DNA from: Lepeophtheirus salmonis
Taxonomy: Eukaryota > Arthropoda > Copepoda > Siphonostomatoida > Caligidae
Direction: 5' to 3'
Assembly: GCF_016086655.4 (NCBI RefSeq)
Contig: NC_052141.2
Span: 11,904,001-11,968,000, forward strand
DNA: 64,000 nt
This document shows, piece after piece, positions 57,661 to 64,000 of this stretch. Numbering within the stretch: position 1 is the first letter of the stretch; each line of letters opens with the position of its first letter. The notes under the pieces are model-generated. The model was not told where the DNA came from. It searched no databases and saw nothing but the letters and a program-made list of their open reading frames with translations. The translations under genes were made by a program, and so were the position numbers.

Positions 57661-57900
57661 TGGGTATTATTGTTGATAATCGGTCCAGCATCGAATTATT
57701 TTCTGGTTCGGTCTGAAGGAATTTTTTTTTTGGTGGACCGATGTAGATTGATTTTTCGGCCAGATCGTGTACTGATATTTTCAGGTCTCACTTTATTGGC
57801 CGATTTTTTTTTCATTGTCACCCTACGGAGTGTTTTTTTTTTCGGTTTCATATATTATGAGAACCCAAATTTCCTTTCTTTTCTTGATCAGTGATTCCCA
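57661..57900. repeat. M1-related sequence followed by a hAT-type end
   Basis: AATCGGTCCAGCATC and GGTTCGGTCTGAAGG at 57680-57720 are M1-like. CAGTGATTCCCAAGCTGTG at 57889 matches the common hAT terminal sequence, but a mirrored partner end was not found. Confidence 0.4.
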
Positions 57901-58989
57901 AGCTGTGTGTCTTGACTCTAAAAGGGGTCGCTACACCCACCAATGGAGTGAGATGGTCAACTCTCCGTTAGTGAACATGCTTCTATAACGTGCTTTGTGA
58001 ACTGAGTGAAAAAGAGATCCCAAAATTAAACGTATTTAATGAAATGATAAACAATTGTACAATGATTAATAATTACGTCACTTAAATTTTGATTTATTTT
58101 TCGCTCGTAAATAGCCATTCAAATTCTTATAAATACTTATTTTAAGAGAATATTAACAACATGAGCTTCGGGGATTTAACAATATATATTTTGTTAATTC
58201 TTTAGTAAAAATAAAGTTTTTCTAAGAAATATTAATTATTTTATGCGTATTTGGGTAGTCAAATTAAAACATACTATTGTGGATGAGATTGTGTGTATTA
58301 ATAGCTCCAGTATTAGATGTTTTCGGCTATAATTCTACCCCTTAGTCCTCAAAAGGAAAATTATAGAAACAATTTTGAGGCAAAATGTTTAATTAAAATA
58401 AGTGAACCTCGATTGTAAATAGCTAAATATACTAATAAATTATATATAATCTGACTTAATATTTTGGGAACGCAATGAAAAGTACTTGCGATAAAATGTA
58501 CAAATTCAAGGTATAAAATATCTTAGTTCACAAACAGTGGATTAATTTACTTTGGGACGAATGTGAACATTCTATTATACACTTTGGAAAACATACTCAG
58601 CCAATTATTATATTTATTCAAACTATGACGCAAGTCAATTACCACAAAGTCTGAGCCAGTTATGAATATGTTTGGCCTTTGTTTGTTTTGGTCTCGCAAC
58701 TGCTGTTGCTCCTCTTACGAATATTGCAAATCTAATTGATTTCTGACTAGATCTCGTAAATTTGGAAGCATCAGTTTGAATTTTTTCTTCACTTAGTAAA
58801 TGGGTTTTGTAAGAATACAATGTCAATTCCGGGTAGAAGTCAAAGAGATTTGGAGAGAGTCTATTCTGTACTCAAAAACATGAACAATTCCATATGGAGC
58901 ATTAGCTGATTTTTCTTAATTATCTCAAACATCAAGGCGACAGGGCAATTTTCTTCTCGCATGACTAATGTACGGAATTATACTTACTT
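57901..58989. other. Intergenic, nothing recognised
   Basis: AT-rich; a 63-codon minus frame at 58635-58826 has no family similarity that I can see. Confidence 0.4.
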
Positions 58990-60480
58990 TATGAATAAAT
59001 AATCTATATAGTTGATAATATTGTAGAGAAAAACGCGTGCAAGGAGGAGGGGGAAAAAGACATATGGTATCATTGTTTAAAATACTGATGTGATTATCAT
59101 CTGCCTGCTTTATTATGATTTTTGAGGGTATAACGAATGTATTTATTAGCAAAATGTTTAATGAAGATATACTACGTATAATTGACTTTGACGTTTTTTA
59201 TCCGTTACAGTAGATTTGAAAACGTCACACTCCATGAAATTGTAATTCATTATGAACCTTATTCTCAGAATAATAGCTAATGAAACGACAAAGTAGAGTA
59301 TTTGAAATATATTTGAAGCTCAAAGTTTAAAAAAGAAGGCTTTAATTAAATATAATCTACATACTAAAAAATAAACCATTAAACATTTAAGTTAAATATA
59401 CAAAATTAAACAATTAAAATCATATAACTATTAATAATAATAAATTATAAATACAGAATATTGAAATAATAGATTGATCCAGATAATTTTTTCTTGTTTT
59501 AACATCGGAATTCAGTTAAATATGTCATAACTTTAGGTTGCAATACACAAGCGAGATGTGGAGTTTAATCAAAAAGATCACCCCTCTTCTTCATGTGGAA
59601 GTTGCTATATACAATTGTGCACAGGATAAATATATCTCTACCAATGAGATCTAACTAATTATTAATAATAAAGTAAATGTCAAAATCATAAAATTAGACA
59701 ATAAATATACTAATAAAAAAATGTTATAAATAAATTCATCGTAAAGATTTAGAGCAAAAGCTAATTATGTAGTAATGTCCGGTGATATTACTCCCTATTA
59801 AGAGCATCAAAAAGATTTTCCCCCGTTATTTTGGTATGCTTATATAACAACATACTATTATCATGATGGATATACACAATTGTTAATTATAATGCAACAC
59901 CCAATGTAACTACCCTCGTTGTTGTGACCATTTAAACAGTTGTTTTTGCCTTTTATGAGTTTTCTGAACACCATTTCTTGGAGCCCATCAACCATAGCTA
60001 AGCCTTTAGTGATAAAAAAGTAATATTTATTGACTATGATATATTGGAAAACCTAATTATCATACCCAAGTCTTAAAGCGAAGTAAGTAGTCTCAGACAA
60101 ACTAGTTGCAAACCATCCAAAGCAACTACCCCCGTAATTGTGACCATTTAAGCAGTTGTTTTGCCCTTTACTGAGTTGTGTATCATAATTCTTGATATGT
60201 TTAGCTAAAATAGAATCATATTTTATGGTTAGATTTAAAAAAAAATTGAATACTTACTGTGAGATAGTACAAAATTCAGAGTTCCATTTCGATATTCGTA
60301 AATACTTTTTACTGATAACTTGATCATCATTTGGTGTGGATGACTCAAAACATTTTTATATGTATTTCTATAAATGACATCAGTACCAACATCCTCCATT
60401 AATTTAATGATGGTTCCTCGGGAAGGGAATATGTTTACCCTTTTTTTGTAGATTTAGCTGGATGAGGTTATATTACATGC
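58990..60480. repeat. 1.7-kb dispersed repeat, copy 2
   Basis: It is colinear with 23684-25180. The GTTGTTGTGACCATTTAAAC segment is at 59920 and its second occurrence at about 60134. The minus-strand CGGBP1-like piece (SRGTIIKLMEDVGTDVIYRN) lies at 60290-60425. The copy is truncated at the right, before the KYTGKP segment and finger region. Confidence 0.8.
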
Positions 60481-61160
60481 ATAAGCATTTTTTTAAACGA
60501 CTATGATGATTTTATAGATGAATATCCAATGTTATGAGATAGGAGGTTATATTAAAGGCATGCAATAAGCATCTGTTGTGTAGATTTCAAAGTTTTGTTT
60601 TATTCAGTTGACTACAAAATTATAATAATATTGAATGTATAAACGTTAAGATATTTTATTGATTTAATGATGCCATTGTTCTAAAATCTCCTCGGGTCAC
60701 TATATTTAAAAAAAAATGTATGGAACTACTTTATTGATTTTAGTTGTTCAAAATGGGTCACTATATTTAAAAGGTATGGAACTACTGTTTTAGATCAACC
60801 GCTACTGATGTTTTCATTATATTGAACAAATATCTTACATAGACTATAAATATATGGTTAACTTTGGAAATCTAAAAAGTACACGATATATTCCAAAACA
60901 AATACTGTATACAGAGAATTAAAACTCAAAATAATTTAGAATGATATGAAATTATAACCATAGAATTGGAATATATAACAATTCCCAGTCTTAATGAATT
61001 AAGACTGGGATATGGGTACTTCTGTGTTCTCCAAGAATTCGCACCAAAGGAAGATTAAAGGAATATAGTTTTAACTTCATCATCCATCTCAAGATCTTTA
61101 CTCCAGGAGATACAACGGGATGAAAATTCCTCTTAGTTACCTCTGTTTCAACTTCCTATG
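60481..61160. other. Intergenic; perfect palindrome at 60983-61010
   Basis: TCACTATATTTAAAA...TATGGAACTACT occurs twice (60697 and 60750). Otherwise nothing was recognised. Confidence 0.45.
60983..61010. repeat. Perfect 13-bp inverted repeat, 2-base spacer
   Basis: TCCCAGTCTTAAT, GA, ATTAAGACTGGGA. It has the form of a hairpin or a joined pair of transposon ends. Confidence 0.85.
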
Positions 61161-61169
61161 ACGTCATTG

Positions 61170-61800
61170 TGCCATGTTAGCGATTTGGAAACAGATACAT
61201 TTACAGCGTGCATCAATGAATCTCATAAATAAACTTACCCAAGTCCAATGCCTCGTGGAGGCTCCGGGAGTAATGGTAGAACAAATCTTTATAATTGCAG
61301 TTAATTATTTACATCATCAGTTTTCATTTTTTCTCAAAAATTCCACCTTCTGTATATTTAATAGTCTTCTGGTATGACAGCCAATTGTTCCTCAACAGCA
61401 GCTTTAAGGGAGTCGACAAGCTATACATTCAAAATAGCCCCTGATTCCAGAATATAGGAGAGCAGAGTTAGAAGATGATGGTAATCCAAAAGTGGGATGG
61501 CCAAAAATCAGACAGATTATGTCGGCGCCACTCCTTAACTGTCTTGGCCTTGTACCCTGTAGTGCCATCTTACTGCTATATATTGTTACCCTCAGAATAG
61601 GTCTTTTCCAACAAGGACTCCAATTTTAAGCCCCTTTAGGAACCAATAAGGGGATATAAGCTGCCTGTCTGAGGCCACAACCCCTAGCATCATGGTGCTG
61701 GTGGTATGTTTTGTAGTATTGATGGGGAGCATCTTTGATCTTCTTCTTCCCTTAATAAACAAGTGTTTTTCCACAAAGATGTTGATTAAAACAAAGACTG
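61170..61800 (-). pseudogene. Tc1/mariner transposase fossil
   Basis: The minus strand reads TTKHTTSTMMLGVVASDRQL then ISPYWFLKGLKIGVLVGKDL (the central KHPxxxMVxGVVxSDGxxxPPxFxxxG block). GYKAKTVKEWRRHNLSDFWP follows after the place of the second Asp, then VDSLKAAVEEQLAVIPEDY of the C-terminal helices. The SPDLNP block is unreadable and the frames differ between blocks. It is similar to the fossil at 1310-1905 but is a separate copy. Confidence 0.7.
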
Positions 61801-62519
61801 TTTGATAGCTGAAATTTGGAACTAAAAAAACATTTTTTCTACAAAACCTTCAAAAAAAAATTTCTTAATCGAAAAGTGCCTTCAAGGATCTTCTCACAAT
61901 TTCAGCTGCTTTAAATCATACAACACATCATTACTTTTATTGTATGAAACAATTATTTAAAGCAAAATAAACGGTAAAAAAAAGGCCTAAAATCAGTTGG
62001 TAGTTATCAAATTCTTCCAAACAAGCTGATTACTCTCAGGTTAAGAAGAGCTAATTCAAGCAATCTATTTCCAAAACACTGATAAGACAAAAATCTACAG
62101 CTGACAACACAAGACAGTGTATATTTTTGTTTTAGTAAGGTAACGCCGGGACAAGAATATATAAGGACATACTATAAGTTCAAAAGGCCGTTTGTTATAT
62201 TAATATGGGGAAAAAAGTAATTATTAGATGTTCATAGTCAAACATTTATACAAAAATCACGCATGTGAAATTTATAAATCAAAATTATGTGCGTAAAACT
62301 ATTTAATTCCAATATCAAAACTACCACAGTTTAGATATTGTAGGCTTATATTCGACTATTTGAATCTAATAAATTAGTGTTTTTTCTCCATAAAAATATG
62401 ACAAATGACCTCATGTACTTATGTAATTGTATCATAGGTGTAATTTCTTAGTTCCTCTACCCCTTTTGTAGCCGGCGTGCTTGAGCCTTCGCTTACAGTT
62501 TTCTGGTATTATATGAGTA
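61801..62519. other. Intergenic, nothing recognised
   Basis: AT-rich spacer left of repeat copy 3. Confidence 0.4.
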
Positions 62520-64000
62520 TAGTTGATAAAACACTCCATAAAATTGTAATTCATTATAAACCATATTCTCAGAATAATAACTAATAAAACGACAAAATAA
62601 GAGTATTTCGAAACATATTTGAAGTTCCAAGTTTAAAATAGAAGGCTTAAATTAAATATAATTTACATACTAAAAAATAAAATAATAAACCATCATACAT
62701 TTAAGTTAAATATACAAAAATTAAACAATTATAATCATATAACTAATAATAACAATAAATTATAAATACAGAATATTGAAATAATAGATTGATACAAATA
62801 ATATTTTCTTGATCTGACATTGGAATTCAGTTCAATATGTCATAACTTTAGGTTGCAAACCACAAGCCAGACGTGGAGTTTAATCAAAAAGATCATCACC
62901 CTTTTTTCCTCGTGTGCAAGTTGCATATACAATTGTGCACAGGATAGAAATATCTCTACCAATGAGATCTTAATAATGATTAAGAATAAAGTAAATGTCA
63001 AAATCATAAAATTAGACAATAAATATACTAATAAAAAAAGTGTTAGAAATAAATCCATCTTAAAGATTTAGAGCCAAAGCTAATTATGTAGTAATGTCCG
63101 GCGATATTACTTCTTATTAAGAGCATCAAAAAATATTTTTTCCCCGTTACTTATACTTATATAACAACATACTAGTATCATGAAGGATATACACAATTGC
63201 TAATTATAATGCTACACCCAATGCAACTACCCCCCGTTGGTGTGACCATTTAAGCAGTTGTTTTTGCCTTTTATGAGTTTTCTGAGCACCATTTCTTGGA
63301 GCCTATCAACCATAGCTAATCCTTAAGTGATAAAAAAGTATTATTTATTGACTATGTAATATTGGAAAACCTAACGGTCATACACAAGTCCTTCAGTGAA
63401 GAAACTAGTTTCAGACAAACTAGTTGCAAACCATCCAAAGCTACTACCCTCGTTGTTGTGACCATTTAGGCACTTGTTTTTGCAATTTAATGAGTTGTGT
63501 ATCATAATTCTTGATATGTTTAGCTAAAATAAAATCATATTTTATGGTTAGATTTAAAAAAAAATTGAATACTTACTATTAGATAATACAAAATTCAGAG
63601 TTCCATTTCAAAATTAGTAAATATTTTATACTTTTTACTGATAACTTGATCGTCATTTGGTGTGGATAACTTCTAAACATTTTTATATGTATTTCTATAA
63701 ATGACATCAGTACCAACATCCTCCATTAATTTAATGATGGTTCCTCGGGAAGGGATAGGTTTACCCGTGTATTTCTCCATAAATTTTTTGAAAGGAGGAT
63801 GATTAGCAATGGATAAGGTTATATTACATACAATGACCATCTTTGTGAGATCAAAGTTAAAGTTTGACTTGATGTATTCATCGTTAACTTGATTTTATAT
63901 CCATTCTCTTGATATGAGATGAGAATAATGAGTGGTGCTAATTCAAGATAGGAGACTAAAGGCATTTATATCGACCGACAAACCATCTGTTTCTCATCCG
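62520..64000. repeat. 1.7-kb dispersed repeat, copy 3 (runs off the window)
   Basis: It is colinear with copy 1 from ACTCCATAAAATTGTAATTC to the window end CTGTTTCTCATCCG. GTTGTTGTGACCATTTAGGC lies at 63452, with its partner GTTGGTGTGACCATTTAAGC at 63236. It is interrupted only by the window edge. Confidence 0.8.
63595..63840 (-). pseudogene. CGGBP1/hAT-like frame in repeat copy 3
   Basis: The minus strand reads MVIVCNITLSIANHPPFKKF then MEKYTGKPIPSRGTIIKLME and DVGTDVIYRNTYKNV before a shift. It is the cleanest version of the KYTGKPIPSRG segment among the three copies. The finger region upstream (63860-64000) is mostly unreadable. Confidence 0.55.

Noticed and set aside
1..64000. CRISPR array, phage or bacterial operon
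   Set aside because: Introns, AATAAA signals and animal gene families show eukaryotic DNA; the regular repeats found are transposon- or satellite-like.

Overview
The window reads as AT-rich, intron-bearing animal DNA from a transposon-laden genome. Compact arthropod-style genes sit in a background dominated by decayed DNA transposons: Tc1/mariner, P-element/THAP-like, piggyBac-like, hAT-like and Ginger/KRBA2-like integrase. Together with the host proteins (UBE2T, JKAMP, ALKBH1 and glutamine synthetase, all animal-type), the best guess is a copepod, most likely a caligid sea louse (Lepeophtheirus or Caligus). That species call is inference from gene style and mariner abundance, not from a database match. 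No prokaryotic features (operons, CRISPR, ribosome binding sites) are present, and no tRNA or rRNA was recognised.

Layout. 1-7.1 kb: AT-rich DNA with five mariner-type fossils, two of them copies of one internally deleted family, plus a 172-bp MITE. 7.17-11.64 kb: the main host cluster. UBE2T (minus, two exons visible, one frameshift) and JKAMP (plus, two exons) diverge. JKAMP and ALKBH1 (minus, two exons with a hAT-like MITE in the intron) converge. 12-21 kb: MITEs, mariner scraps and two P-element-like transposase fossils in opposite orientation. 22.78-23.23 kb: a compact three-exon gene for an unrecognised 104-residue protein with its own poly(A) signal. 23.7-27.1 kb: first copy of a roughly 1.7-kb repeat carrying a CGGBP1/hAT-like reading frame, then a nearly complete mariner element (25518-26780) with TA flanks that cuts into a THAP-domain exon. 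28-34.3 kb: fold-back elements and more mariner fragments. 35.3-37.9 kb: an intact glutamine synthetase gene (minus, six coding exons, 362 residues) with a candidate non-coding first exon near 43.6 kb. 44-64 kb: degenerate satellite-like DNA, a Ginger/KRBA2-like integrase fossil, mariner fossils, a hAT tail, a piggyBac-like fossil, and two more copies of the 1.7-kb repeat at 59-60.5 kb and 62.5-64 kb.

How the genes relate. UBE2T (E2 of the Fanconi anaemia pathway) and ALKBH1 (Fe(II)/2-oxoglutarate dioxygenase acting on nucleic acids) both act on genome or RNA integrity. JKAMP belongs to ER quality control and stress signalling. Glutamine synthetase assimilates ammonia. Their adjacency looks like ordinary gene-dense packing, not a functional unit. 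I found no evidence of a new multi-gene system. The most interesting items are anomalies in host genes (a GA splice donor in ALKBH1, a frameshift and missing last exon in UBE2T), the unrecognised small gene, the mariner-disrupted THAP exon, the three-copy CGGBP1-like repeat, and a fold-back element with internal tandem repeats.
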